Assembly: GCF_024462775.1 (NCBI RefSeq) | Contig: NZ_JANGCE010000014.1 | Span: 1-64,000, forward strand | Length of the DNA stretch: 64,000 bases | Reading direction: 5' to 3' | Origin: Butyricicoccus faecihominis | GTDB taxonomy: Bacteria > Bacillota > Clostridia > Oscillospirales > Butyricicoccaceae | In this document: piece after piece, positions 55,463 to 63,989 of the stretch | Layout: every line of letters starts with the position of its first letter | Numbering within the stretch: the first letter of the stretch is position 1 | Translations under genes and position numbers: made by a program | The notes under the pieces: model-generated | Seen by the model: only the letters and a program-made list of their open reading frames with translations | Database searches by the model: none | Told to the model about the DNA's origin: nothing

Positions 55463-56518
55463 TTATACTGTATCGCGCTCTTTTTTACCACCCCTAAACG
55501 GAAACAAAACGACAAAAAGTACGGCAAGCGCGGGCGCGGCCCAGTACGCGGCAGAGGGCGTGAGCGCTCCCGGTACGGGCGCGAACACCGCGAGCGACGC
55601 GGGGAAGAGCCGCCAAACAAGCGTGGTGATGGCCGCTGCAAACACGCCGTGCAGCGTTTTGCCAAGCGTAAAGCGGCGCAGGCGCAGGTCGAACGGGTCC
55701 AACAGCGCGCGCACCTGAAAGTGCACGCTGAGCCCCCCAAAGCCCAAAAGGAACGAGGTGAGCGGCAGCAGCACCCCCGCGGGGATGCCGCAGCCCGCCA
55801 ACCGGTCAAGGCCGCAGGTCAATTCCAGAATACCCTCTACGCCGGGAACGCCGGATAAAAGCGCGCGCACCGGCAGCAATAGCCGCAGCAAAATGGAGAA
55901 AACGACCAAAAACGCGGTGACGGTCAGCGCGGTCTGCGCGGCGCTCTGCACCGCGCCGCAAAAGGCGGGGGCAAAGGCTTCCGGCGCGGTGGGGCGAAGG
56001 GCGCCGCCGGTTTCGCGCGGCGCGCCGCCGTGCGCCGCGACCAATCCGGCCAGAAGGGCGGCGGCCAGATGGATCAGGTACAGCGCCGCCCCGGTCTGCG
56101 CGCTGCCGGTGAGCGCCAGCCCTGCCAGACCGATGCAAAAGGCGGGGCTGGCGCAGTTGCAGAAGGATACGGCGCGCTCGGCCTCGTCCCTTGTCAGTGC
56201 GCCGCGCCCGAGCAGGTCGGCGACCGTGGCCGCGCCGACCGGATAGCCGCCTATTAGGCCGAGAGCGACTGCCGGGGCCGCCGCGGGGGGCAGCCCGTAC
56301 AGCGCGCCGAGCGGGCGGCGTAAAAGGCGGGCGGCGGCGGCGCCCGCGCCGGTGCGGATCAGCAGGCCGCTGGCCACGAAAAAGGGGAACAGCGCGGGCA
56401 GCGCCTGACCGGCGGCCAGCCGCAAGCCGTCGCGCACGCCGTCGGCGCAGGCGGCGGGGCACAGGAGAAAAGCAAAAAAGAGCGCCGCCGTCAAAAGCGC
56501 CGCACCGGTATTACGCAT
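55463..56518 (-). CDS. ylbJ: Sporulation membrane protein YlbJ family
   Basis: A 351-residue integral membrane protein with nucleoside-recognition (Gate) type segments. Family marks are ALPALFPFFVASGLL, LGLIGGYPVGAATVADL and AERAVSFCNCASPAFCIG. YlbJ is a mother-cell sporulation protein needed for spore resistance. The ATG at 56518 has GAGG 8 bases upstream, which favours it over GTG at 56527. It is divergent from yqfC. Confidence 0.82.
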   Translation of the reverse strand: MRNTGAALLTAALFFAFLLCPAACADGVRDGLRLAAGQALPALFPFFVASGLLIRTGAGAAAARLLRRPLGALYGLPPAAAPAVALGLIGGYPVGAATVADLLGRGALTRDEAERAVSFCNCASPAFCIGLAGLALTGSAQTGAALYLIHLAAALLAGLVAAHGGAPRETGGALRPTAPEAFAPAFCGAVQSAAQTALTVTAFLVVFSILLRLLLPVRALLSGVPGVEGILELTCGLDRLAGCGIPAGVLLPLTSFLLGFGGLSVHFQVRALLDPFDLRLRRFTLGKTLHGVFAAAITTLVWRLFPASLAVFAPVPGALTPSAAYWAAPALAVLFVVLFPFRGGKKERDTV

Positions 56519-56557
56519 AAGGCTCACCTCGTTTTTGCTTCTATCCTACGCGGGTCT

Positions 56558-56587
56558 GGCAAGTTTCATGTCCCCGCCGCATACAAT
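56558..56587 (+). promoter_or_regulatory. Candidate sigma-E promoter of yqfC
   Basis: GGCAAGTT, 14-bp spacer and CATACAAT. The -10 matches the sigma-E consensus CATACAnT, and the -35 agrees at 6 of 8 positions with G(T/G)CATATT. No sigma-A promoter is evident before yqfC. YqfC is sigma-E controlled in B. subtilis. Confidence 0.6.
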
Positions 56588-56608
56588 AGCCCGAACGGAG
56601 GAGAATGC

Positions 56609-56878
56609 ATGGCATACGAGGGCTTTGGGGCGGGCGCGCCGCAGCTTTTTGAGGATCTGCGCGGTGACCGGCCCCGCGTGGAGATCATCGGAAACTGCCG
56701 CGTCGTGGTGGAAAACCATAGGGGCATTTTAGAATACGACGATACTCTGCTCCGCGTCAAATGCAAGGACTGCGAGGTGCGCATCCTCGGCGATTCGCTG
56801 ACGCTGAACGCGCTTTCGCTTGATGAGCTGGCGGTGACGGGTACGATCGTTTCGGTCGAATATCGCAGCCTCGCCTAG
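56609..56878 (+). CDS. yqfC: Sporulation protein YqfC
   Basis: An 89-residue YabP/YqfC-family protein (VEIIGNCRVVVENHRGILEY, then VRILGDSLTLNALSLDELAVTG). It acts with YqfD during sporulation in the mother cell. GGAGG precedes the ATG. Confidence 0.9.
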   Translation: MAYEGFGAGAPQLFEDLRGDRPRVEIIGNCRVVVENHRGILEYDDTLLRVKCKDCEVRILGDSLTLNALSLDELAVTGTIVSVEYRSLA

Positions 56879-56908
56879 CGGGACGGAAAACAAAAGGAGG
56901 GAAAAGAT

Positions 56909-58132
56909 ATGGTTTCGCGGTGGCTGCATCTTGCGCGGGGACAGGTACGCCTTCGGGTGACGGGCGCGAGCCTGACACGCTTTTTAAACGTCTGCGCGTC
57001 GCATGAGCTGACCCTGCGCCGGATGCGGCGCACCGCATGGAACGAGCTGACTTGTTTTATATCGGTGGAGGATTTTCGCGCGCTGCGGCGCTTCATGGGG
57101 CGCACGGGCTGCCGCGTACATATCGCTCAAAAGGCGGGCGTGCCGTTTTTGGCGGCGCGCTTGCGGCCGCGCACCGTGCTGTGGGGCGGCTTTGTTCTGT
57201 TCGCCGCGCTATGTTGGCTGATGATCACCCGCGTTTGGGCGATCGAGCCGCATATCGACCCCGCCTTGCCGCGCGCCGCGGTCATGGAGGCGCTCGAGCG
57301 CGAGGGGGTGCGCATCGGCGCGTCGAAGGGCATGAATGTCAAACAGATCCGGTGGCGCGTGATGCAGCAAGTGCCCGAATTATCGTTTTTGTCGCTCAAT
57401 ATCAGCGGAAACCGGCTGACAATCGAGGCGACCGGCTCGGTCATGAAGCCGGAAATGCTGGATGAGGACGCGGTGGTCAAGGTTGTCGCCACGCGGGACG
57501 GCGTGGTGGAGCAAATGAACGTTTGGCAGGGCGCGCCGCTCGTTCGTCCCGGCGACGCGGTCGCGGTGGGGGACACGCTGGTGAGCGGCCTAGTGCCGCC
57601 CACGACCGAAACCGGCGGCTATCATTTGACCCACGCGCGCGGTGAAATCATGGCGCACACCACCTATGATGTGGATACCCGGCGCGCGCTGCAAACGGAA
57701 AAAAAGACCTATACCGGCAAGGTGAAAAAGCAGTATGCGCTGGTTTTTGGCTCGCACCGGCTAAATTTGTATTTTGGTAGTGGAATTGCAGGGGGAAGTT
57801 GTGATAAAATAATAGAAACAAAAACGGCGTGGCTGTCGGACAGCGTGGTATTCCCGGTGTCGCTCGTCCGGCAGACGTATGTGTATTACGAGCGGCAGCC
57901 GGAAGCGGCCGCCGCGGAGGACGCGGCCGCCGATATGGCGGCGCGCGTGCTCGCGCGGTTGGAAGCGGGCATGCAGGGAACGATCACCGGCGAGCGCCAG
58001 TCGTTTGACGAGCGGGACGGTGCGGTCACCCTGCATTTGCAGGCGCAGGCGATAGAGCAGATCGGCGCGGAAGCGCTCGATGACAGCGTAATCCCCGAAA
58101 CACCGCCCGCACCCAGCGAGGATGCGCCGTAA
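56909..58132 (+). CDS. yqfD: Sporulation protein YqfD
   Basis: A 407-residue protein with an N-terminal cytoplasmic part (about 1-88), one membrane helix (VLWGGFVLFAALCWLMITRVW) and an extracytoplasmic region with VVATRDGVVEQMNVWQGAPLVRPGDAV, typical of the family. AAAGGAGG precedes the ATG. It follows yqfC by 30 bp. Confidence 0.93.
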   Translation: MVSRWLHLARGQVRLRVTGASLTRFLNVCASHELTLRRMRRTAWNELTCFISVEDFRALRRFMGRTGCRVHIAQKAGVPFLAARLRPRTVLWGGFVLFAALCWLMITRVWAIEPHIDPALPRAAVMEALEREGVRIGASKGMNVKQIRWRVMQQVPELSFLSLNISGNRLTIEATGSVMKPEMLDEDAVVKVVATRDGVVEQMNVWQGAPLVRPGDAVAVGDTLVSGLVPPTTETGGYHLTHARGEIMAHTTYDVDTRRALQTEKKTYTGKVKKQYALVFGSHRLNLYFGSGIAGGSCDKIIETKTAWLSDSVVFPVSLVRQTYVYYERQPEAAAAEDAAADMAARVLARLEAGMQGTITGERQSFDERDGAVTLHLQAQAIEQIGAEALDDSVIPETPPAPSEDAP

Positions 58133-58159
58133 TTGAAGCGCGCAGGAGGAAAATAACGG

Positions 58160-59182
58160 TTGTATAAGGAAAGAATTGATTTAGACGTTGGGACCATGCA
58201 GGAACTGTTCGGCGTGAACGATCAGAACGTAAAAAAGCTGGAAAACGAGCTTGGCGTTTCTCTGCTCACGCGCGAGGGCATGGTGGAGCTTTCGGGCGAG
58301 GACGTGGCCGCCGTTAAAACGGCGGTGGAAACGCTTCGCACGCTGAACCGCATGGGCGAGCAGGGCGAAACGCTGGGCGAGTTCGCGGTTGACCGCGCGC
58401 TGGATTTCGTCCGCACCGGCTCGTCGGATGCGGCGGTGGAGGCCATGCGCGATACGATCGCGGTATCCTATAACGGCGCGCCGATCAAGTGCCGCACGGT
58501 CGGCCAGAAAAAATATGTGGAAGCGCTGCGGAACAATACCGTTACCATCAGCATCGGCCCCGCCGGCACAGGCAAGACCTACCTTGCGGTAGCGGTGGCC
58601 GTCGCGGCGCTCAAGGCGAAAAAGGTGGCAAAAATCGTGCTTTGCCGCCCCGCGGTAGAGGCGGGCGAAAAGCTGGGCTTTTTGCCGGGCGACCTGCAAA
58701 ATAAAGTCGATCCCTATCTCCGTCCGCTGTACGACGCGCTGGAGGAACTTCTTGGCCGCGATACGATGGGCCGCTATTTGGAAACCGGCGTGATCGAGAT
58801 CGCGCCGCTCGCCTATATGCGCGGGCGCACGCTGAAAAACAGCTTTGTCATCGCGGATGAATGCCAGAATATGATGCTCTCCTCCCATATCATGATCCTG
58901 ACGCGTCTGGGCGAGGGCTCGAAAATGGTGCTCACCGGCGATATCACGCAGATCGACCTGCCCGATCCGCGCGATTCCGGCCTGCGCGAGTGCGCGGAGA
59001 TACTCTCCGGTATGGACGATATCGCGGTGATCCGTCTCTCCGGCGGCGATGTGATCCGCCATAAGCTGGTCGCGCAGATCGTCAAGGCGTTTGAGCAGCA
59101 CGCGGCGGCCCGCAAAAGCACGGCTCCGTCCAAGAAGCCGACGCATCCGGCGCTATATACGCGCCACGCCAAGGGAAAATAA
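58160..59182 (+). CDS. phoH: PhoH-family ATPase
   Basis: A 340-residue cytoplasmic P-loop protein of the PhoH/PhoL family. An N-terminal KH-like part (about 1-95) precedes the ATPase with Walker A GPAGTGKTYLA and Walker B VIADECQNM. The chosen start is TTG at 58160, 10 bases after AGGAGG; the first in-frame ATG (58196) has no ribosome site. It follows yqfD as in other Firmicutes. Confidence 0.93.
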   Translation: MYKERIDLDVGTMQELFGVNDQNVKKLENELGVSLLTREGMVELSGEDVAAVKTAVETLRTLNRMGEQGETLGEFAVDRALDFVRTGSSDAAVEAMRDTIAVSYNGAPIKCRTVGQKKYVEALRNNTVTISIGPAGTGKTYLAVAVAVAALKAKKVAKIVLCRPAVEAGEKLGFLPGDLQNKVDPYLRPLYDALEELLGRDTMGRYLETGVIEIAPLAYMRGRTLKNSFVIADECQNMMLSSHIMILTRLGEGSKMVLTGDITQIDLPDPRDSGLRECAEILSGMDDIAVIRLSGGDVIRHKLVAQIVKAFEQHAAARKSTAPSKKPTHPALYTRHAKGK

Positions 59183-59184
59183 CA

Positions 59185-59220
59185 AAAGAGCGTCCGGCGA
59201 TTTTACGCCGGACGCTCTTT
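59185..59220. terminator. Bidirectional terminator after phoH
   Basis: AAAGAGCGTCCGGCG pairs perfectly with CGCCGGACGCTCTTT (15 bp) around a 6-base loop. It ends phoH and the convergent gene at 59231. In this position the block usually continues into pgpH/yqfF. Confidence 0.92.
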
Positions 59221-59230
59221 GCGTTTATGA

Positions 59231-59791
59231 TCATACCGTCAGATCGTCCAACAGTCTTCCTTGCGCGTCGTACACGCGGTAGGGCTCCGCTTCGGTCTCT
59301 GCGCCGATATCGTACAGAATGCGGCAGTTGCGGTAGGAAAAAATGCTCATGTCCTGTTCGCCATGCGTAACGGTTTCCGCCGCGCCGCTGTTCACGCGGC
59401 CTAGCGTGACGCGAAGCCGTACCTCCGGCAAATAGCATTCGCTCAGGGTGATGCTTTGCTCGTCCTCTTTCAGCTCGTGCGGCACGGCCGGACGGATGCC
59501 CGGCGCGATCGCGGCCACATTGTAGCCCCATAGCTGACACTGTAAAAACGCGCAGCTCAACAGACCCTGATCGTCGTAATAGAAAAGCACCTCGTACGGG
59601 GCGTGAAGCTCCTCCCGCACGATTTCGCCGGGGCCGCGGTTTTCCGCGTGGCGCGCGGTATAGCCGCGCAGCGCATCCTCCGGCGTGGCGCCGTCGGGGA
59701 GCATGGCGGAAACGATGAGGAAGAACAGCAGCGCGCACGGAAGCAGCACAAAGATCACACAAATGCGCCGTTTATTTTTCACAGCAACCAT
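59231..59791 (-). CDS. Membrane-anchored protein of unknown function
   Basis: A 186-residue protein not recognised. An N-terminal basic segment and membrane helix (ICVIFVLLPCALLFFLIVSAML) lead an extracytoplasmic domain with YEVLFYYDDQGLLSCAFLQC, a pattern of beta strands. It is inserted on the opposite strand within the phoH-ybeY-era block. Confidence 0.65.
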   Translation of the reverse strand: MVAVKNKRRICVIFVLLPCALLFFLIVSAMLPDGATPEDALRGYTARHAENRGPGEIVREELHAPYEVLFYYDDQGLLSCAFLQCQLWGYNVAAIAPGIRPAVPHELKEDEQSITLSECYLPEVRLRVTLGRVNSGAAETVTHGEQDMSIFSYRNCRILYDIGAETEAEPYRVYDAQGRLLDDLTV

Positions 59792-60125
59792 GGAAAACAG
59801 CCCTCTTTTCTGTTACGGACGAATGGCGGGGCTTATATATACACTGCAATTTATGATACAGCCATTATATCACCGTTATGAAAAACAGCAATAGCAGCTT
59901 GGTTACAATTTCACTCGCTATGCGTAAATTGACGGAGCGGTTGGTCTTAATAAGCGGTTCTCGTTATTTGACATTTGCGTGGGCGGAGATTAAAATAGTT
60001 GCGAACTCGACTGCAAATTTTCCGTGTCGGACGAGTCGCAATAGACTGATCACGTAAACGCTTTGCTTGAGGGGCGGCTGATTAGGTGAACTGACCGGAC
60101 CGAAGCCGTAGAGGTATCAACAAAT
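59792..60125. other. Intergenic region without a recognised feature
   Basis: About 330 bp of lower GC than its surroundings. No open frame with a ribosome site, no tRNA-like fold and no match to the repeats elsewhere in the window were seen. Confidence 0.5.
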
Positions 60126-60506
60126 ATGGAATATAAAGTGAATGACAGCGAAATGAGCGCGTCGGCGTTTATCCCTTTTGTCAATCAAATATGGCCGGGG
60201 AATTATGATGTGGAGAAAACACAAGTCGCGTTATCGAAAACATTGAATATCTGCGCTTATGATGAAAACGTTCTTGTGGGATGTCTGCGAATCCTTACAG
60301 ACGGTTATTATTTCGGAACCATAACGGAGCTGCTCGTTCTTCCGGCATATCGGAAGCAAGGTGTTGGCAGCGAGCTGCTCCGGCTTGCCAAGGCTCACAC
60401 ACCGACTATGCTATATTTTGGCGCACAGCCGGGGTTAGAATCGTTCTACGAAAAAAACGGATGCCAAAGAAGTTTGCAATCCTTTATTATGGAAAAGGAA
60501 AAATAG
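60126..60506 (+). CDS. GNAT-family N-acetyltransferase
   Basis: A 126-residue acetyltransferase with the central strands (VLVGCLRILTDGYYFGTITELLVLP), the CoA pyrophosphate loop AYRKQGVGSELL and a C-terminal YFGAQPGLESFYEKNGC. Length is short but complete for this type. Lower GC than the flanking era block suggests acquisition. There is no clear ribosome site. Confidence 0.82.
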   Translation: MEYKVNDSEMSASAFIPFVNQIWPGNYDVEKTQVALSKTLNICAYDENVLVGCLRILTDGYYFGTITELLVLPAYRKQGVGSELLRLAKAHTPTMLYFGAQPGLESFYEKNGCQRSLQSFIMEKEK

Positions 60507-60611
60507 CTGCTGAAGCGGGATTCGCAAGGGGAATATCGCTTTCAATAGGTACCAACCGCCTGTATGGGGATGTAAAAAAGGAATAGCGGCACGGAACGGC
60601 ATGCTTTGATA

Positions 60612-60661
60612 TGCGCCCTCCATGTTGACAGCTGCTTTCACTGTCTCTCATAGAGGGCGCA
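60612..60661 (+). terminator. Hairpin after the GNAT gene
   Basis: TGCGCCCTC pairs with GAGGGCGCA, with a nested GACAG/CTGTC pairing in the loop. A short T-run follows. Confidence 0.6.
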
Positions 60662-60731
60662 AATCATTTTAGGCCGGACCGTCTTTTTTTATTTTTCGGC
60701 GGCTCAGGTATTCAAAAAACGGGGAAAATGC

Positions 60732-60955
60732 GGTATAATAGGTGCAAAGCACCTATTATACTCGGATTCAATCAATTATACCGCCAGCGGCGCCTATCGG
60801 ATGCACGAGACCTCACGTTTGCCTTGCCGCTGTGGTATAATAGCCGCAAAACGGCTACTATACCCGGATTAAATTCATTATACCATCAGCGGCGCTTAGA
60901 TGCGTTTTGACTCTTCGGAATTGCTTGCCGCTGTGGTATAATAGCCATACTATCT
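60732..60955. repeat. Tandem hairpin array of about 101 bp period
   Basis: GGTATAATAG starts at 60732, 60834 and 60935, giving two full units and a partial third. Each unit holds a hairpin around that motif (for example ATAGCCG-CAAAA-CGGCTA) and a second inverted copy (ATTATACC..CAGCGGCG) that can pair with the next unit's GCCGCTGTGGTATAAT. The last TATAAT (60937-60942) could serve as -10 for ybeY. Confidence 0.75.
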
Positions 60956-60970
60956 TTGGGGGTTACAGAT

Positions 60971-61459
60971 ATGGTATATCAAATCAGCGTGGCTTTTGAA
61001 ACGGCGGTGCAGGAAGAAGAGCAGGTGCGGGAGTTGATCGAAACCTGCGCCAAGCGCGTGCTCGAAAGCGAGCAGGTGCCGTTTGCGGCCGCGATCGATG
61101 TGACCGTGGTGGACGCGGAAACCATCCGCGAGGTCAACCGCGAATACCGCGAAAAGGATACCGTGACCGATGTGCTCTCGTTTCCGATGTACGAGTTTCT
61201 GAACGGTGCGCCGCAGGAAAATCTGGAGACCGATCCCGGCACCGGCTGCGTCATGCTGGGCGATATGATGCTGTGTTATACGCGCGCGGTGGAGCAGGCG
61301 GAAACGTTCGGCCATTCGCCCGCGCGGGAATGCGGCTACCTGACCACGCATTCCGTGCTGCACCTGCTCGGCTATGACCACGAGCGGAATGAGGAAGACA
61401 CCCGGCTGATGCGCGAGAAGGAGGAGTTGAGCCTCGCCTTTCTGGGGCTGAGCAGGTGA
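60971..61459 (+). CDS. ybeY: Endoribonuclease YbeY
   Basis: A 162-residue metal-dependent endoribonuclease of rRNA maturation and ribosome quality control. The zinc motif HSVLHLLGYDH and the region VLSFPMYEF are intact. GGGGG precedes the ATG at 60971; an in-frame TTG at 60956 is less likely. Confidence 0.94.
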   Translation: MVYQISVAFETAVQEEEQVRELIETCAKRVLESEQVPFAAAIDVTVVDAETIREVNREYREKDTVTDVLSFPMYEFLNGAPQENLETDPGTGCVMLGDMMLCYTRAVEQAETFGHSPARECGYLTTHSVLHLLGYDHERNEEDTRLMREKEELSLAFLGLSR

Positions 61460-61464
61460 GCGAT

Positions 61465-61932
61465 ATGAAAAAGGAAATCCGAAAGCTGCATGAAAGCTTT
61501 TTAAACGCTTTTCGCGGTCTGGCGCTCTGCATCCACAGCGAACGCAACTTTCGCGTGCACATGGTCGCCGCGCTTTATGTGACCCTGTTCGCGCTGATCG
61601 GGCGCGCCACCACGGCCGAGGGGGCGATTCTCTGCATTTGCTTTGGGCTGACCATGGGGGCGGAGCTGATGAACACCGCCATTGAACGCCTTTGCGATAA
61701 GCAGACAAGCGGCTACGACCAAATGGTACGCAACGCGAAGGATATCGCGGCGGCGGCCGTTTTTGTGTGCGCGGCCGCATGCGCGATCATCGGCCTTGTG
61801 CTGTTCCTTGGCGAGGGTCTGCTCAGTGAAGCGCTTGCGTACTTAGGCGCCCGCCCGTGGGCGGCCGGGGCGGTGGTCGTATCCGTGCCGTTTGCCCTGC
61901 TTTTTATTTTTAAATATGGGAGAATACAATGA
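61465..61932 (+). CDS. dgkA: Undecaprenol/diacylglycerol kinase family
   Basis: A 155-residue membrane kinase with FLNAFRGL and ERNFRVH at the start, the catalytic GAELMNTAIERLCD and NAKDIAAAAV. Gram-positive members phosphorylate undecaprenol. The ATG at 61465 was chosen; GTG at 61456 would overlap the ybeY stop. A fourth hydrophobic segment extends the C-terminus. Confidence 0.9.
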   Translation: MKKEIRKLHESFLNAFRGLALCIHSERNFRVHMVAALYVTLFALIGRATTAEGAILCICFGLTMGAELMNTAIERLCDKQTSGYDQMVRNAKDIAAAAVFVCAAACAIIGLVLFLGEGLLSEALAYLGARPWAAGAVVVSVPFALLFIFKYGRIQ

Positions 61933-62822
61933 AAATTACCAAAACAGCGGTCGTTTCGATCGTGGGCCGGCCAAACGTCGGCAAATCAACGCTGACGAAT
62001 AAGCTGGTCGGCCAGAAGGTCGCCATCGTTTCCAATAAACCGCAGACGACGCGCACGCGCATCACCGGCCTTTTGAACAAAAACGATACTCAGTACGTCT
62101 TTATGGATACACCCGGCCTGCACAAGCCCCGCTCCCGTCTGGGCGATTTTATGTGCAAGGTGGTCACGGATACGGTGTCCGAGGTCGACGCGGCGGCGCT
62201 CGTGGTCGAACCGATTGCGAACATCGGCCCGGCGGAGCAAACGCTGATCGATCAGATCAAGGCGACCCACATGCCCGCCGTGCTGGTCATCAACAAGATC
62301 GATACCGTGAAAAAGGAAGAACTGCTCGCCGTGATCGCGGTCTACGCCGCGGCGCATGAATTCGAGGCCATCGTGCCGGTCTCCGCCCGCACGGGCGAAG
62401 GGCTGGACGAATTTTTGGCGGAGATCGATAAATACGCTATCGACGGCCCGCAGCTGTTCCCGGAGGAAATGGTTTCCGACCAGCCGGAGCGTCAGCTCGT
62501 CGCCGAGATCGTCCGCGAAAAGATGCTGCGCCTACTCGACCGCGAGGTGCCGCACGGCATCGCCGTGGGGATCGAGCGCTGGAACGAGCGGGAGGACGGC
62601 CTGATCGAGATCAGCGCCGTGATCTACTGTGAAAAGAACAGCCATAAGGGTATTATCATCGGCAAACAGGGCGCAATGCTCAAGGAGATCGGCAAGCTCG
62701 CGCGCGTCGATATGGAGCGCATGCTGGATACCAAGGTGTTCTTGGAGCTTTGGGTCAAGGTCAAGGAAAACTGGCGCAACAACCAGTATCAGATGCGCAA
62801 CTTCGGGTACGAGGATTCCTAA
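61929..62822 (+). CDS. era: GTPase Era
   Basis: A 297-residue ribosome-assembly GTPase with G1 GRPNVGKST, G2 QTTRTRI, G3 DTPG, G4 NKID, and a C-terminal KH domain (KGIIIGKQGAMLKEIG) that binds 16S rRNA. The ATG overlaps the dgkA stop (ATGA). Confidence 0.97.
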   Translation: MKITKTAVVSIVGRPNVGKSTLTNKLVGQKVAIVSNKPQTTRTRITGLLNKNDTQYVFMDTPGLHKPRSRLGDFMCKVVTDTVSEVDAAALVVEPIANIGPAEQTLIDQIKATHMPAVLVINKIDTVKKEELLAVIAVYAAAHEFEAIVPVSARTGEGLDEFLAEIDKYAIDGPQLFPEEMVSDQPERQLVAEIVREKMLRLLDREVPHGIAVGIERWNEREDGLIEISAVIYCEKNSHKGIIIGKQGAMLKEIGKLARVDMERMLDTKVFLELWVKVKENWRNNQYQMRNFGYEDS

Positions 62823-63587
62823 ATGGCCGAGGTCAAGCTGCGCGCGCTCGGCCTGCGCGAAACGGATTTCGGCGATTATGACCGGTATCTGACCGCGCTG
62901 ACCGAGGAAGGCCGCAAAATAGAGATCCTTTGCAAAAACGCGCGGCGCGGCAATCAGGGCAAGACGATCGCGGCGCGGCAGTTTTGCTTTGCCGAATTCG
63001 TACTGCGCGAGCGCGGGGGGCGTTTTACCCTACAGGAAGCCTCGATCGTGCGTGATTTTTTTGCGATCGCGGAGGATATCGAGGCGTACGCACTGGCCTG
63101 TTATCTGTGCGAGCTGACGAACACGCTGACCGACGAGAGCGAGGAAAGCCCCGCGCTTTGCCGCATGCTGCTCGGCGCGCTGACCGCGCTTTGCGCCGGC
63201 AAGCGGGCAAAAAACTTGGTAAAGGCCGCGTTTGAATGGCGCGCCATGGCCGAAAGCGGCTACGCGCCCGATCTGTCCGCCTGCGGCGTTTGCGGCAGGG
63301 TGATCGAAACCCCGCCCGTTTTCTTTTCCGTCCGCGCCGGGCAGGCGGCGGATGAAGCCTGCGCCCGCCGGATCGGCGGCGACTACGCGCGCCTGTCCGA
63401 AGGCGCGCTGCGCGCCTTGCTACATGTGCTGACAAGCGAAGCGCGCCGGGTGTATGCCTTTGCGCTTTCAGGCCCCGCCGCCGCGCAGTTCTGTGAACTG
63501 GCGGAACAGTATACCCTTTATCATCTGGGCCGCGGATTCGACAGCCTGAAATTTTATCGATCGCTTTGCCCGCCGGTTTTTGGTTAA
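62823..63587 (+). CDS. recO: DNA repair protein RecO
   Basis: A 254-residue recombination mediator with an N-terminal OB fold (about 1-80, LRETDFGDYDRYLTALTEEGRKIEI) and a helical C-terminus. The zinc site seems incomplete: CGVCG is followed later by a single Cys in DEACARRIGG, where a CxxC pair is usual. The ATG directly abuts the era stop. Confidence 0.92.
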   Translation: MAEVKLRALGLRETDFGDYDRYLTALTEEGRKIEILCKNARRGNQGKTIAARQFCFAEFVLRERGGRFTLQEASIVRDFFAIAEDIEAYALACYLCELTNTLTDESEESPALCRMLLGALTALCAGKRAKNLVKAAFEWRAMAESGYAPDLSACGVCGRVIETPPVFFSVRAGQAADEACARRIGGDYARLSEGALRALLHVLTSEARRVYAFALSGPAAAQFCELAEQYTLYHLGRGFDSLKFYRSLCPPVFG

Positions 63588-63605
63588 GCTAGGGGGAGAT
63601 TTAAG

Positions 63606-63989
63606 ATGAAGCTCTCGTTACGCTGGAATTTTATCACGCTCGCCGCGCTGGACGCAGCGGCGCTGCTTTTTTGGGCGGCGGGCTGGGAAGCCGGTATCGT
63701 TCTGGGCGTATCGGCGGTTGCCATCCTGATCGAAATGTTTTGGAGCGTACACAACGCGATGAACGATCTCAAGCGCAATGTGCCCAACGAAGAATATCAA
63801 AAACTGGCGGCGCGGGGATTATTTTACGGCAGTATGGCGGGAAGTATTTGGTTGATGTTTCCCATGCTACGGAACACGAGCAAAACAACGCGTCGCATTT
63901 ATCGCATTTGGCGACTGTTTGGGCTGGCTGTGATCATATCTTTGTTGTTGCTGCTTGCCGCGTATGGCGTACTGGGCGATATACTTTGA
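63606..63989 (+). CDS. Small integral membrane protein of unknown function
   Basis: A 127-residue protein with about four hydrophobic segments (two at 10-45, one near 75-90 and one at 103-122) and basic loops. Not recognised. AGGGGGA precedes the ATG, and it follows recO by 18 bp, so it is probably cotranscribed with era and recO. Confidence 0.7.
   Translation: MKLSLRWNFITLAALDAAALLFWAAGWEAGIVLGVSAVAILIEMFWSVHNAMNDLKRNVPNEEYQKLAARGLFYGSMAGSIWLMFPMLRNTSKTTRRIYRIWRLFGLAVIISLLLLLAAYGVLGDIL

Noticed and set aside
59880-60125. tRNA or small RNA gene between the unknown membrane protein and GNAT genes
   Set aside because: No cloverleaf, T-loop motif or terminator-flanked structure could be made out by eye.
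60732-60955. CRISPR array
   Set aside because: The repeats are about 101 bp apart, differ internally and are self-complementary over most of their length, with no constant spacer size and no cas genes.
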